In this document: piece after piece, positions 1 to 9,455 of the stretch
Numbering within the stretch: the stretch's first letter is position 1
Layout of the letters: every line of letters begins with the position of its first letter
Source of the DNA: Burkholderia sp. L27(2015)
Lineage (GTDB): Bacteria; Pseudomonadota; Gammaproteobacteria; Burkholderiales; Burkholderiaceae
Assembly (NCBI RefSeq): GCF_009765705.1
Contig: NZ_LMUX01000021.1
Coordinates: 1,058,870-1,122,869 of the forward strand
Length of the DNA: 64,000 nucleotides
Reading direction: 5' to 3'
Position numbers and translations under genes: made by a program
Notes under the pieces: generated by a model
Database searches by the model: none
The model's input: the letters and a program-made list of their open reading frames with translations, nothing else
What the model was told of the DNA's origin: nothing

Positions 1-11
1 CGAAGGAAACT

Positions 12-482
12 ATGTTCAATGTCGTTCTGGTCGAACCTGAAATTCCGCCGAACACCGGCAATGTGATTCGCCTGTGCGCGAATACCGGCGCGCGCTTGCA
101 CCTTATCGAGCCGCTCGGCTTTCCGTTGGACGACGCAAAGTTGCGCCGTGCCGGGCTCGACTATCACGAGTACGCCGCCATGATAGTGCACTCAAACTGG
201 ACAGCTTTTCTCGATACCGAAAAGCCCGATCGACAGCGTATGTTCGCCTTTACGACCCGCGGCGCCAGCGGTTTTTACGAGCAGAAATTCGAGCCGGGCG
301 ACTGGTTTATATTTGGTGCCGAGACACGAGGGCTGGCCGCCGAGGTACTCGACGAATTCGACGGCACACGCCGCGTGAGGCTACCGATGCGACCGGAAAA
401 CCGCAGCTTGAATCTGTCCAACACGGTCGCCGTGGTGGTATTCGAAGCGTGGCGGCAACAGGGGTTTGCGGGGGGAAGTTGA
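12..482 (+). CDS. trmL: tRNA (cytidine(34)-2'-O)-methyltransferase
   Basis: A SPOUT-class methyltransferase of 156 residues, the usual TrmL length. TrmL 2'-O-methylates the wobble base of the tRNA-Leu isoacceptors using S-adenosylmethionine, acting as a knotted dimer in the cytoplasm. Visible family signatures are the N-terminal VEPEIPPNTGN (residues 8-18), the FGAETRGL loop (101-108) and the C-terminal knot segment with RSLNLSNTVA (131-140). The ATG has a purine-rich AAGGAA just upstream. The gene is tail-to-tail with gpsA, with only 11 bases between the stops. Identity is nearly certain from the motifs; the isoacceptor specificity is taken from the family. Confidence 0.95.
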   Translation: MFNVVLVEPEIPPNTGNVIRLCANTGARLHLIEPLGFPLDDAKLRRAGLDYHEYAAMIVHSNWTAFLDTEKPDRQRMFAFTTRGASGFYEQKFEPGDWFIFGAETRGLAAEVLDEFDGTRRVRLPMRPENRSLNLSNTVAVVVFEAWRQQGFAGGS

Positions 483-493
483 GAGTGCGTCGT

Positions 494-1495
494 TCAGCTT
501 TCCGCGCGGGCGTCGCGGCGCAATAATGCGCCCACCGCGGCACGCGGTGTTCGGCCGTCGAACAGTACCGAGCAAACCGCTTCGGTAATCGGCACCTCGA
601 CCTTGCAGTGCTGCGCAATCTCCAACACCGCGCGAGCGCAAAGCACCCCTTCGGCCACATGCCCAAGGTGGTTCAGAATCTGCGCGAGCGTCTGGCCGCC
701 GGCCAGTTGCATGCCGACCGTGCGATTGCGCGACAGGTCGCCGGTCGCGGTCAGGATCAGGTCGCCTAGCCCGGTCAGGCCGGTGAAGGTTTCGGCGCTA
801 CCGCCCAGCGCAACGCCGAGCCGCGTCATTTCGGCGAGGCCACGCGTAATCAACGCTGCCCGCGCGTTCAAGCCCAGGCCCAGGCCATCGGCGATACCGG
901 TGGCAATCGCAAGCACATTCTTTACCGCGCCGCCCACCTCGACACCGACCACGTCCTCTCCCGTGTAGATGCGCATCGCGCCGTGATGGAACGCCTGCAC
1001 GGTCAAATCGCGGCAAAGCTGCGAACTACTGGCGACGGTCAGCGCCGCAGGTAAGCCGGCTGCGACTTCGCGCGCGAAACTCGGTCCCGACAAAGCGCCG
1101 CATCCGAGATGATCCGGCAACACGTCGGCCACGACCTGGTGCGGCAACAAGCGGGTATCGGCTTCAAATCCTTTGCACAACCAGACCATTTGCGCGGGCA
1201 CTCGACCGGCGGCACGTATCGCTTCGCACAAGCCACGCAAGCCGGCAACCGGAGCTGCGAGCACACACAGCGCGCGCTCGCCGCTGGCATGTTCGAGCGC
1301 GGCCGCGAAGTCCGTCTCGAAACGCAATTTCGCGTGGAGCGGGACCCCGGGCAGATACGCCGAATTTTCATGATCGAGCGCGAGCCGCTGCACCAGGCGC
1401 GCATCACGCGCCCAAAGCAGGGTATCGTGCCGCCCGGCGAGGTGGCTGGCCAGCGCCGTACCCCATGCGCCGGCACCGAGAACGGCGACTTTCAT
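494..1495 (-). CDS. gpsA: glycerol-3-phosphate dehydrogenase [NAD(P)+]
   Basis: Reduces dihydroxyacetone phosphate to sn-glycerol-3-phosphate, the backbone for phospholipid synthesis. The 333-residue protein opens with the dinucleotide-binding glycine motif [10 protein letters not shown] (residues 7-16). It also shows GPSFAREVA, the [14 protein letters not shown] stretch holding the catalytic lysine, and the C-terminal [10 protein letters not shown] and NRTVG segments, all typical of GpsA. It lies 21 bases downstream of secB on the same strand and probably shares its transcript, an arrangement common in proteobacteria. No anomaly is visible. Confidence 0.96.
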   Translation of the reverse strand: MKVAVLGAGAWGTALASHLAGRHDTLLWARDARLVQRLALDHENSAYLPGVPLHAKLRFETDFAAALEHASGERALCVLAAPVAGLRGLCEAIRAAGRVPAQMVWLCKGFEADTRLLPHQVVADVLPDHLGCGALSGPSFAREVAAGLPAALTVASSSQLCRDLTVQAFHHGAMRIYTGEDVVGVEVGGAVKNVLAIATGIADGLGLGLNARAALITRGLAEMTRLGVALGGSAETFTGLTGLGDLILTATGDLSRNRTVGMQLAGGQTLAQILNHLGHVAEGVLCARAVLEIAQHCKVEVPITEAVCSVLFDGRTPRAAVGALLRRDARAES

Positions 1496-1516
1496 CCCTG
1501 GCTAACGCGATTGCGC

Positions 1517-2017
1517 TTAATGCTGAGTCGGAGCGCTATCGGCCACGATGATGCCAGGATCATTGCTGGCGGCGCCGTTTTGCGCGGCAAACTGCGCTTG
1601 ACGTTGCTCGTACAGCGCCTGGAAGTTGATTTCCGCCAGATGGATCGGCGGGAAGCCGGCACGCGTCACCATGTCGGCGATATTGGCGCGCAGGTACGGG
1701 AAAATGATGGTCGGGCAGGCAATGCCCAGCAACGGATCGATTTGATCGTTCGGGATATTGCGAATGTCGAAAATACCCGCTTGCTTGGCTTCGATCAGGA
1801 AGGCGATCTTATCCTTGACCTTGGCGGTCACGGTGCCCGTTACGACGCCCTCGAACACACCATCGGCGAGGCGTTCGGCCTTGACGTCAACTTCCACTTC
1901 GACCGACGGCATTTCGGTTTCGAGGAAAATTCCTGGGGAATTCGGCTGCTCAAGCGACGCATCCTTTAGATAAACGCGCTGGATGTTGAAGTACGGCTCA
2001 GTGTTGACGTCTGACAT
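1517..2017 (-). CDS. secB: protein-export chaperone SecB
   Basis: Cytosolic export chaperone that keeps precursor proteins unfolded and hands them to SecA. The 166-residue acidic protein shows [19 protein letters not shown] near the N-terminus, the [20 protein letters not shown] core and the APTQH-like tail characteristic of betaproteobacterial SecB. It is first in a secB-gpsA pair. The upstream spacer to grxC (about 200 bases) may carry the promoter. The assignment rests on strong, collinear family motifs. Confidence 0.96.
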   Translation of the reverse strand: MSDVNTEPYFNIQRVYLKDASLEQPNSPGIFLETEMPSVEVEVDVKAERLADGVFEGVVTGTVTAKVKDKIAFLIEAKQAGIFDIRNIPNDQIDPLLGIACPTIIFPYLRANIADMVTRAGFPPIHLAEINFQALYEQRQAQFAAQNGAASNDPGIIVADSAPTQH

Positions 2018-2224
2018 GGGGAAAGATTCCTAAGAACAGCGAAGCGCCGCTCGGCACTCGGGCACCGGCAGCAAAAAAATAATTGGATACTGGCTCGAAC
2101 ACATCGCCGAACACCCAAACACGATTAACACCTTTTCGAACTGACCGATCAGGCCAAGTCAGGCAACGAGGGGCGGGCAACGGGCCACGCCACAGCTCAG
2201 GTGACCGGGTTCAGGCAAGCGGAT

Positions 2225-2491
2225 TCAAGCAACTTCTTCCAGCATCAGTTGCAAACCGCCCTTGCGATCCAGCGCCGACAGATCGTCGTACCCACCGATA
2301 TGGGTTTCGCCAATAAAAACCTGTGGCACGGTACGACGCCCGGTGCGCGTCATCATTTCGGCGCGGCGGGCCGGATCTTTGTCGATGAGAACTTTTTCGA
2401 CATGCTCAACGCCCCGCGACTTCAACAAGCGCTCGGCCATGACGCAATACGGGCACACCTGCGTGCTGTACATCACCACTTTGTTCATCAT
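2225..2491 (-). CDS. grxC: glutaredoxin 3 (GrxC)
   Basis: Small dithiol glutaredoxin of 88 residues with the CPYC active site (residues 13-16). The TVPQVFIGETHIGGYDD segment binds glutathione with its cis-Pro and GG turn. It reduces protein and mixed disulfides using glutathione, whose synthetic genes gshB/gshA are also in this window. The ATG overlaps the stop of the upstream rhodanese gene as ATGA, so the two are translationally coupled. A second ATG immediately follows the first (MM), so the true start is ambiguous by one codon. Confidence 0.95.
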   Translation of the reverse strand: MMNKVVMYSTQVCPYCVMAERLLKSRGVEHVEKVLIDKDPARRAEMMTRTGRRTVPQVFIGETHIGGYDDLSALDRKGGLQLMLEEVA

Positions 2492-2940
2492 GCTGTTCCC
2501 TCCCTAACGACGGGCATGCCCGCCTGATGCCAGGCGCCCAGACCGCCCTGCAAAATATAAGTTTCCGTATAGCCGGCGCTTTCCAGCAGCGCCTGCGCCT
2601 TCTGTGCTCGCTGACCGGTTTGGCAGATTAGCAAAAGCGGCGTTTTCTTGTTCTTGTTGACTTGGGCGGCTTTCGTTCCCAGTTCCTCCAACGCGAAATG
2701 GCGCGCCTGGGGCAGGTGCCCCGCAGCGAATTCGGCAGCGGTACGCACATCGACGATCACGGCGTTTCGCCGGTTGATCAACACGGTAGCGTCTGCGGCC
2801 GAGATGCCGCGCCCTTTGCGCAATGCCGGCCACAGCAGCAATGCTCCGGAGATCAGGGCAATTGCGATTAAAACAAGGTTGATGTAGTCGGTGAAAAACG
2901 TCACGGAAAAACCGCCAAAGGTAGGTTGGAATCCAATCAT
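2488..2940 (-). CDS. membrane-anchored rhodanese-like protein
   Basis: Single-domain rhodanese preceded by one transmembrane segment ([19 protein letters not shown]). The active-site loop is CQTGQRA, with the sulfur-carrying cysteine present, and the C-terminal [15 protein letters not shown] closes the domain. Family members move sulfane sulfur or handle disulfides; the substrate here is unknown. I place the start at the ATG at 2940 because GGGAG sits nine bases upstream. An upstream ATG at 2991 and an internal GTG at 2904 (giving VTFFTDY) are alternatives. It overlaps grxC by four bases, forming a redox operon. It is divergent from gpmA. Confidence 0.85.
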   Translation of the reverse strand: MIGFQPTFGGFSVTFFTDYINLVLIAIALISGALLLWPALRKGRGISAADATVLINRRNAVIVDVRTAAEFAAGHLPQARHFALEELGTKAAQVNKNKKTPLLLICQTGQRAQKAQALLESAGYTETYILQGGLGAWHQAGMPVVREGTA

Positions 2941-3102
2941 TATAAAATACTCCCTGTTGCGATGCGGAATTGCATTTTTGAGGCCGGCCAAAAAGCGGTG
3001 TTTGGGTCGCTCAGTTGCGTCACTTATTTGGGCCGCTTGCTTGGCCCGCCTCAGGCCTTCCGTTTTTCGCTTGCCGGTTTTACCACTCTTTCGAAGCTAA
3101 CC

Positions 3103-3849
3103 ATGTACAAACTTGTGCTTATCCGCCACGGCGAATCGACCTGGAACAAGGAAAACCGCTTCACAGGCTGGGTCGACGTCGACCTGACCGAGAAAGGCGC
3201 CATCGAGGCTTATCAAGCCGGCGTGCTGCTCAAGGAAGCCGGTTTTACCTTCGACATTGCCTATACCTCGGTCCTCAAGCGCGCAGTTCGCACGCTGTGG
3301 CAGGTGCAGGACGCGATGGACCTGATGTGGCTGCCGGTGGTGCACTCGTGGCGCCTGAACGAGCGCAGCTACGGCGCGCTGGCCGGCCTGAACAAGGCGG
3401 AAACGGCGGCCAAATATGGCGAGGAGCAAGTGCTGGTGTGGCGCCGCAGCTATGACACGCCGCCCCCGGCGCTGGACGCTGACGATGAACGCGCACCTTA
3501 CGGGGATCCACGCTACGCCAAAGTGCCGCGCGAGCAGTTGCCGTTGACCGAGTGCCTGAAGGACACCGTGGCCCGGGTGCTGCCGATATGGAATGAATCG
3601 ATCGCGCCGGCCATCAAGGCGGGCAAACGCGTGGTGGTCTCGGCTCACGGCAATTCGCTGCGCGCGCTGATCAAGTATCTCGACAATATCGCCGATAGCG
3701 ACATCGTCGGCCTTAACGTACCCAACGGCATCCCGCTCGTCTACGAACTCGATGCCGACCTGAAGCCGATCAAGAGTGGTTACCTGGGCGACCCGGCCGC
3801 GATCGCCGCGGCGCAGGCCGCCGTGGCGAAACAGGGAAAAGTCGGCTGA
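3103..3849 (+). CDS. gpmA: 2,3-bisphosphoglycerate-dependent phosphoglycerate mutase
   Basis: Interconverts 3- and 2-phosphoglycerate in glycolysis and gluconeogenesis. The 248-residue protein begins [15 protein letters not shown], where His9 of the RHG motif is the phosphorylated residue. It has the [12 protein letters not shown] substrate loop and the second histidine in [11 protein letters not shown] near residue 180. The reading frame stays open upstream to 2926, but nothing there resembles a phosphoglycerate mutase and the family always begins at this methionine, so 3103 is chosen. No adjacent glycolytic genes. Confidence 0.96.
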   Translation: MYKLVLIRHGESTWNKENRFTGWVDVDLTEKGAIEAYQAGVLLKEAGFTFDIAYTSVLKRAVRTLWQVQDAMDLMWLPVVHSWRLNERSYGALAGLNKAETAAKYGEEQVLVWRRSYDTPPPALDADDERAPYGDPRYAKVPREQLPLTECLKDTVARVLPIWNESIAPAIKAGKRVVVSAHGNSLRALIKYLDNIADSDIVGLNVPNGIPLVYELDADLKPIKSGYLGDPAAIAAAQAAVAKQGKVG

Positions 3850-4085
3850 TCCTGGTTCAGCGTCCGGTCCCGACCGCTTCCCAGTTTTTTGGAGCGTAGA
3901 TATTTCGAGCCTGGCTCGAACCTCGCCGCAAAGTCGCTGTCGAAGCGGTCTGAGACTGCAACCGCATAACGAATGTTACGATCGAAAAAGATCTCGATCG
4001 GTCTTATTCCGTTAAAAAAATCAAAACAGTTATACTCATAGAACCTTCGCTTGCGAGTTGACGAGAGCCACACATTAACTGATCT

Positions 4086-5624
4086 ATGCGCATACAACTG
4101 AAATACCTTGGCCTGGTAGCAGCAGGCCTGCTGACCGGCACGTTTGCAACGTTACAGCTCTCTTCCGCCGCACAACCGGGTGACTTAGCGCCCCTGCCCC
4201 TCGATCAACTCAGACTATTTGCCGAAGTATTCGGTCAGATCAAGAGCGAATACGTGGAGCCGGTGGACGACAAAAAGCTGCTGACCGCCGCCATCAAGGG
4301 CATGGTCTCCAGCCTCGATCCGCACTCCTCGTACCTGGACAAAACCGAATATGCCGAACTGCAAGAGCAGACGCGCGGCAAATTCGCCGGGCTGGGTATC
4401 GAGATCTCCCAGGAAGACGGGCTGATCAAAGTCATCTCCCCGATTGAGGACTCGCCGGCGTTTCGTGCCGGGATTCGTCCGGGCGATCTGATTACACGCA
4501 TCAACGACCAGCCAGTGCGCGGCATGACGCTGGACGCCGCCGTCAAGCAGATGCGCGGTGATCCGGGCACCAAAGTGACCGTGACGCTGTTCCGCAAGAC
4601 GGACGAACGCACCTTCCCGGTGACCGTGACGCGCGCCGAAATTCGCGTGCAAAGCGTCAAAGCGAAAATGATCGAACCCGGCTATGCATGGGTACGCGTG
4701 ACCAGCTTTCAGGAACGCACCATCCCTGACCTCGCCGCGAAGTTGACGGACTTGGCCAAGGCCGATCCGCAGCTCAAGGGCGTGGTGCTCGACCTGCGCA
4801 ATAACGGCGGCGGCTTGCTGCAAACCGCAGTGGGCGTAGCGGGCGCATTCTTGCCGGACAATTCGGTGGTGGTGACGACCAACGGCCAGATCGCCGACGC
4901 CAAGCAGACCTACCGCGATACTTTCAGCAATTACCGTCTGCCGTCCTTCGACACGGATCCGCTGAAGAACCTGCCAGCCATCTATAAGACGGTGCCTATG
5001 GTCGTGCTGACCAACGCGTATTCGGCGTCGGCGTCGGAAATTGTGGCCGGCGCGCTACAGGATTACCATCGCGCTCAATTGATGGGCAAAACCACCTTCG
5101 GTAAAGGGTCGGTACAGACTGTACGTCCGCTCACCGCAGACACCGCCTTGCGCCTGACCACGGCGTATTACTACACGCCTAGCGGCCGCTCGATCCAGAA
5201 CAAGGGTATCGAACCCAACTTCGTGGTCGATCAATACGCGGATGGCGACCCCGACGATGCGCTGGTGACGCGCGAAGCCGATTATTCGAACCACTTGGCC
5301 AACCTGCAGGACCCGAACGAGAAGAAAGAAGCGGAGCAGCGTCAGAAAGATCACATGCAACTGCTGCGCAACCTCGAAGAGGCGAATGCCAAGAAGACCC
5401 CGGAGCAGCGCGAGAAAGACCGCAACCGTCCGCCGCCTGATTTCGGCAGCCCGAGCGACTTCATGCTGCAACAGGCGATTGACGAGTTGAAAGGCCAACC
5501 CGTGGCGCTTTCCAAGGCGCTGATCAACGTCGACAGCGATGGCCCGCAAGCCGCAACAACCGGCTCAGCCTCCAGCGCCACCGCCAGCGTTCCGGCGATC
5601 GCATCGGGCGCAGTCGTCAAGTAA
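4086..5624 (+). CDS. carboxyl-terminal processing peptidase (S41 family)
   Basis: Periplasmic serine protease of the CtpA type, 512 residues. A signal-anchor spans residues 1-29. A PDZ domain covers about 98-172 (GLGIEISQEDGLIKV, DSPAFRAGIRPGD). The catalytic S41 domain follows, with LDLRNNGGGLL at 236-246. From spacing in the family, the nucleophile is Ser315 in SASASE and the general base is Lys340 in GKTTFGK. The tail from about 420 to 512 is charged, then Ala/Ser-rich and low in complexity. Such proteases trim C-termini of envelope proteins and cell-wall hydrolases. In many Burkholderiaceae it lies between gpmA and moeB, as here. Confidence 0.93.
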   Translation: MRIQLKYLGLVAAGLLTGTFATLQLSSAAQPGDLAPLPLDQLRLFAEVFGQIKSEYVEPVDDKKLLTAAIKGMVSSLDPHSSYLDKTEYAELQEQTRGKFAGLGIEISQEDGLIKVISPIEDSPAFRAGIRPGDLITRINDQPVRGMTLDAAVKQMRGDPGTKVTVTLFRKTDERTFPVTVTRAEIRVQSVKAKMIEPGYAWVRVTSFQERTIPDLAAKLTDLAKADPQLKGVVLDLRNNGGGLLQTAVGVAGAFLPDNSVVVTTNGQIADAKQTYRDTFSNYRLPSFDTDPLKNLPAIYKTVPMVVLTNAYSASASEIVAGALQDYHRAQLMGKTTFGKGSVQTVRPLTADTALRLTTAYYYTPSGRSIQNKGIEPNFVVDQYADGDPDDALVTREADYSNHLANLQDPNEKKEAEQRQKDHMQLLRNLEEANAKKTPEQREKDRNRPPPDFGSPSDFMLQQAIDELKGQPVALSKALINVDSDGPQAATTGSASSATASVPAIASGAVVK

Positions 5625-5635
5625 GCGGATCACGA

Positions 5636-5663
5636 CCGCCTCGTCGGTACATCGATGAGGCGG
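5636..5663. terminator. inverted repeat after the S41 peptidase gene
   Basis: An 11-bp stem (CCGCCTCGTCG pairing with CGATGAGGCGG, one G-T wobble) closes a six-base loop 12 bases after the protease stop codon. No T-tract follows, so it may be a weak terminator or an mRNA-stabilising hairpin rather than a classical Rho-independent terminator. Confidence 0.4.
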
Positions 5664-5717
5664 CTCGGCGCTTGACTCTCCCCCGGCCACCGCGGCCCGC
5701 TTCCGGACTCCGCCGGC

Positions 5718-6482
5718 ATGAACGACGATCAACTACTGCGCTACTCGCGCCACATCCTGCTTGACGAGCTCGGTATCGAGGCGCAACAACGCTTCCTCGA
5801 CGCTCATGTGTTGGTGGTGGGCGCAGGCGGCCTGGGAGCGCCGGCCTGTCTGTATCTGGCCGCGGCCGGAGTCGGCACGTTGAGCGTCGTCGATCCCGAT
5901 GAAGTCGACCTGACCAATCTCCAGCGTCAGATCGTCCATACCACAGCCAGTGTCGGATCCCTCAAGGTCCAGTCAGCGCAGGCCACACTCGCACAGATCA
6001 ACCCCGAGGTCGTCGTCAACGCGCTGCCCGTGCGGGCCGACGCCGCGTTCCTCGACGAATGGGTCGCGCGCGCGAGCGTGGTTCTCGATTGCTCCGACAA
6101 TTTCGTCACGCGTCACGCCATCAACCGCGCCTGTGTCACCCATCGAGTGCCGCTAGTGTCGGGCGCGGCACTACGCTTCGACGGGCAGATCAGCACCTTT
6201 GACGCGCGCGATCCGGCATCGCCGTGCTATGGATGCCTGTTTCCGCCGGATCAGGAATTCGAGGAAGTCGCGTGCTCGACTATGGGCGTGTTTGCGCCGC
6301 TGGTCGGTATCGTGGGTGCGATGCAGGCTGCCGAAGCGCTGAAGGTGATTGCCCATGTCGGCACCGCGCTCGTGGGACGTCTCGTGCTGTACGACGCGCT
6401 ACGCGGCGAATGGAACACCATCCGCGTCGCACGGCAGCCCGATTGCCCGGTTTGTGGATCGGCTCACGCCGCGCGCGGGTAA
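5718..6482 (+). CDS. moeB: MoeB/ThiF family adenylyltransferase (HesA/MoeB/ThiF E1-like)
   Basis: E1-like enzyme that adenylates the C-terminal glycine of a ubiquitin-like sulfur carrier such as MoaD or ThiS, for molybdopterin or thiamine synthesis. The 254 residues include the nucleotide-binding GAGGLG (35-40), DLTNLQRQ, the adenylation aspartate region DCSDNFVTRH, and two zinc-binding CxxC pairs (CYGC and CPVC). A cysteine in EEVACSTMG corresponds to the ThiF/MoeB active-site region. The sequence does not decide between MoeB and ThiF; the context (downstream of ctpA, before ptsI) matches genes usually annotated moeB in Burkholderia relatives. Confidence 0.85.
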   Translation: MNDDQLLRYSRHILLDELGIEAQQRFLDAHVLVVGAGGLGAPACLYLAAAGVGTLSVVDPDEVDLTNLQRQIVHTTASVGSLKVQSAQATLAQINPEVVVNALPVRADAAFLDEWVARASVVLDCSDNFVTRHAINRACVTHRVPLVSGAALRFDGQISTFDARDPASPCYGCLFPPDQEFEEVACSTMGVFAPLVGIVGAMQAAEALKVIAHVGTALVGRLVLYDALRGEWNTIRVARQPDCPVCGSAHAARG

Positions 6483-6585
6483 TGCCTGAGACTAATTTAG
6501 CGGACCAAGCCAGGCACATTAAGCCACGCACGCCAACCGCGGCAGACGCACCCGCAGCCTTCCCACACTCACTCTCAGCTAGCTT

Positions 6586-8340
6586 TCAGATGTGCGCCAA
6601 GCGCGTAAGCGCCGCCTGCAGTTCGGCCGGCTCGTAAGCGGCGAGCACGTCCTGCACAGGCTTTTCCAGATGCGGCCGATGTGCCCGCAGCACCTCTTGC
6701 TTGACCGTGAGCAATTGGCTCGGATGCATCGAGAACTCGGTCAGCCCCATACCCAATAGCAAACGCGTGAGCAGCGGATCTCCGGCCATCTCGCCGCATA
6801 CTGAAACCGGCACGCCGGCACGTTGTGCTTCACGTAGCGTATGGCTGATTAAGCCCAGCACAGCCGGGTGACACGGGTCGTACAGATGCGCCACGGCGTT
6901 GTCGGTGCGATCGATGGCCAGCGTGTATTGAATCAGGTCGTTGGTGCCGATCGACAGGAAATCGAGGCGCTTCAAAAACATCTGCACAGCAAGCGCCGCG
7001 GCGGGAATCTCTATCATCGCGCCGACCTTGACGTTCGGATCGTAAGCGAGCCCCGCATCGTCGCACTGCTGTTTGGCCTCGTAAATCAGATCGAGCGTCT
7101 GATCGATTTCCTGGGCATGCGCAAGCATGGGAATCAGAATTTTCACAGGCCCGAATGCCGAGGCACGCAGGATCGCGCGCAACTGCGTCAGGAACATTTG
7201 CGGCTCGGACAAACTCCAGCGGATCGCGCGCAGGCCGAGCGCGGGATTCGCCGCGGTCTCGAAACCGTCGGTGCGATGATCGAGCGGCTTATCGGCGCCC
7301 ACGTCGATGGTGCGTATCGTCACCGGCAAGCCCTGCATGATCTCGACAACCCGCCGGTACGCCTCGAACTGCTGTTCTTCCTGGGGGTGTTCGTGCTTGC
7401 CCATGAACAGGAATTCGGTACGAAACAGCCCGATGCCGACCGCACCCGCGCTGAGCGCGCCGACCGCATCTTCGGGTAATTCGATGTTGGCTAGGAGATC
7501 GATCTTGGTGCCGTCGACCGTCTGCGTCGGCGAGAATTTCAGCCGCTGCAGCTTGCGTTGCTCGAGCTCTTTTTCGCTTTGCCGGTAGGAATATTCTTCG
7601 AGAATAATCGGTGCAGGGTCGACGATCACGATGCCCGCATCGCCGTCGACGATGATCAGATCGTTTTGCCGGATCAGCGCACTGGCCTGCTGCACGCCGA
7701 CCGCGGCCGGAATGCCCAGGCTGCGCGCGACGATGGCCGTGTGCGAGGTGCGTCCGCCCAAATCGGTAACAAAGCCTCGGAATGCCTGCGTTTTGAATTG
7801 CAGCATATCGGCCGGCGCAATGTCATGGGCGACCACAATCATTTCGAGTGTGCCGCCGGAGCGTTGCGCGCCGTCCGCCACCACGGCCGCGGCCGATGGC
7901 GACCCCGCCAGAGCGATCAGCACTCGCTCGACCACCTGCTCCAGATCCGCCTTGCGCTCGCGCAGATACGCGTCTTCGATCTCGTCGAAGTGCCGCCCCA
8001 GTTGTTCGAGTTGTTCGGTCAGCGCCCACTCGGCGTTGTAGCGGCGCTTGCGTATCAATTCGACGGCGGCTTCGGCCAGCATCGCGTCGCGCAGGATCAA
8101 CATGTGAACGTTCAGAAACGCGCTCATTTCGCCGGGCGCATCCGCCGGCAAATCGGCGCGTATCGTATCGAGTTCGCGATGCACGACATCCTGAGCGGCG
8201 CAAAAGCGCGCGACCTCGGCCTCGATTTCCTCAGGCTCCACGAGATAGTGGTCGACATCGAGCGCTGCGGGCGCGATCAGATAAGCCCGCCCGATGGCGA
8301 TGCCGCGAGACACAGGGATCCCATGCAGTGTGAACGACAA
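6586..8340 (-). CDS. ptsI: phosphoenolpyruvate-protein phosphotransferase (enzyme I)
   Basis: Enzyme I takes phosphate from phosphoenolpyruvate and passes it to HPr. It is 584 residues. The phosphohistidine is in GGRTSHTAIVARSLGIPA near residue 200. The PEP-binding barrel shows GIGLFRTEFLFM, the LSIGTNDLIQYTLA stretch and the C-terminal CGEMAGDPL, which contains the catalytic cysteine. It is the last gene of IIA-ptsH-ptsI on the minus strand. No sugar-specific IIB/IIC permease is nearby, so the system is probably regulatory, as in most betaproteobacteria. Confidence 0.96.
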   Translation of the reverse strand: MSFTLHGIPVSRGIAIGRAYLIAPAALDVDHYLVEPEEIEAEVARFCAAQDVVHRELDTIRADLPADAPGEMSAFLNVHMLILRDAMLAEAAVELIRKRRYNAEWALTEQLEQLGRHFDEIEDAYLRERKADLEQVVERVLIALAGSPSAAAVVADGAQRSGGTLEMIVVAHDIAPADMLQFKTQAFRGFVTDLGGRTSHTAIVARSLGIPAAVGVQQASALIRQNDLIIVDGDAGIVIVDPAPIILEEYSYRQSEKELEQRKLQRLKFSPTQTVDGTKIDLLANIELPEDAVGALSAGAVGIGLFRTEFLFMGKHEHPQEEQQFEAYRRVVEIMQGLPVTIRTIDVGADKPLDHRTDGFETAANPALGLRAIRWSLSEPQMFLTQLRAILRASAFGPVKILIPMLAHAQEIDQTLDLIYEAKQQCDDAGLAYDPNVKVGAMIEIPAAALAVQMFLKRLDFLSIGTNDLIQYTLAIDRTDNAVAHLYDPCHPAVLGLISHTLREAQRAGVPVSVCGEMAGDPLLTRLLLGMGLTEFSMHPSQLLTVKQEVLRAHRPHLEKPVQDVLAAYEPAELQAALTRLAHI

Positions 8341-8489
8341 GCGCGGCTCCTCGATACAGTTATGAACGGCTATGGCTAAGGCTGCACGTACGTCGCATTC
8401 AGCGCGTTCAATACATTCGGCGCCCCCAATCCGATTGCATCATGCCTGAGTCGGAACGCACTGCGCCATTCGGGGATGCCCGGTCAGAC

Positions 8490-8759
8490 CTACTCGCCTT
8501 CGCCGAATTTATTGGCGATCATCGCGAGCACTTCGTCCATCGCTTGTTGTTCGTCGGCACCCTCGGTTTCGATCAGCACCGTGCTGCCGATCCCGGCAGC
8601 CAACATCATCACGCCCATGATGCTTTTGGCGTTGATGCGGCGCGAGTTGCGTGTCATCCAGACCTCGCATTGGAAACGTCCGGCCAGTTGAGTGAGTTTT
8701 GCCGAGGCGCGCGCATGCAGACCCAGCTTATTGACGATCTTAGTCTCACGTTGCAGCAT
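8490..8759 (-). CDS. ptsH: phosphocarrier protein HPr
   Basis: Small phosphocarrier of 89 residues between enzyme I and IIA. His15 (KLGLHARASAKL) is the phosphorylated residue and Ser46 (RINAKSIMGV) sits where the regulatory HPr kinase site occurs in the family. The start codon lies inside the end of the IIA gene, with a 14-base overlap, which argues for translational coupling. The open frame continues upstream to 9029, but that part is only the shadow of the IIA gene. Serine 46 suggests possible control by HprK, whose gene is not in this window. Confidence 0.94.
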   Translation of the reverse strand: MLQRETKIVNKLGLHARASAKLTQLAGRFQCEVWMTRNSRRINAKSIMGVMMLAAGIGSTVLIETEGADEQQAMDEVLAMIANKFGEGE

Positions 8760-9255
8760 GATGATCCGGTGGACAGGACAAAGGGGAAGCCGCGCCGGTG
8801 GTATCGACTGCTGCAGCCGACACGGCCGCGGCCAGGGTAGAAGACGGGGTAGCAGTGGCGCCGGCCGCGGGTGGGCTGACAGCCTGGATGCCTTTGATTC
8901 CGCCCGCAAGCGCCTTATCCACGAGCGTATCGAGTGGAATCGAGCGATAACAGACAGCGCGTACCAGCATCGGCAGATTGGCGCCGGCGAGCACGCGCAC
9001 GCGGGGCAAACTGGCCAGCCGCGCGGCAATATTGGACGGCGTTGCGCCGAACAGGTCGGTCAACACCAACGCGCCGTTTTCTTCCATCAGGCGCGTTAAT
9101 TCCATCTCTGCCGTTTGCAGTAGTTGGGCGGGGTCGTTATCGGGGGTAATGTCGATCACCCCGATGCGCGCCGGCAGGCCACCGTAAATGTGCGAAATGC
9201 AATCCCGCAACGCGGTGGCAAACGGAGCATGCGCAATAATCAGTATTCCTGCCAT
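8746..9255 (-). CDS. PTS system fructose/mannose-type IIA component
   Basis: IIA protein of the mannose (EIIA-Man) fold. The active-site His9 is in ILIIAHAP, followed by ENGALVLTDLFGATPSNIAARL, the family's signature. The protein is 169 residues: residues 1-130 are the IIA domain and the rest is an Ala/Ser/Thr-rich tail of low complexity that looks non-catalytic. First gene of the operon IIA-ptsH-ptsI. Without a IIBC partner here it probably acts as a regulatory phosphate acceptor. Confidence 0.92.
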   Translation of the reverse strand: MAGILIIAHAPFATALRDCISHIYGGLPARIGVIDITPDNDPAQLLQTAEMELTRLMEENGALVLTDLFGATPSNIAARLASLPRVRVLAGANLPMLVRAVCYRSIPLDTLVDKALAGGIKGIQAVSPPAAGATATPSSTLAAAVSAAAVDTTGAASPLSCPPDHHAAT

Positions 9256-9455
9256 ATTGGTATCTTCACGGCGCGGTATCGCTTCACAGCAGCGCTTTAC
9301 AGCGTCATTTCAGCAAACATGCCTATGGGAGCAGGAGGTGAAACCTTCGCAACGCCCGCTCACTCGCCTTGGCCCTCAATTGTAACAGCAGGGGCGATGC
9401 AATGCTGCCTTCGCCCTTGCCCGCTGCACTAGGCCATTTGTCCAAACCCGCCCGC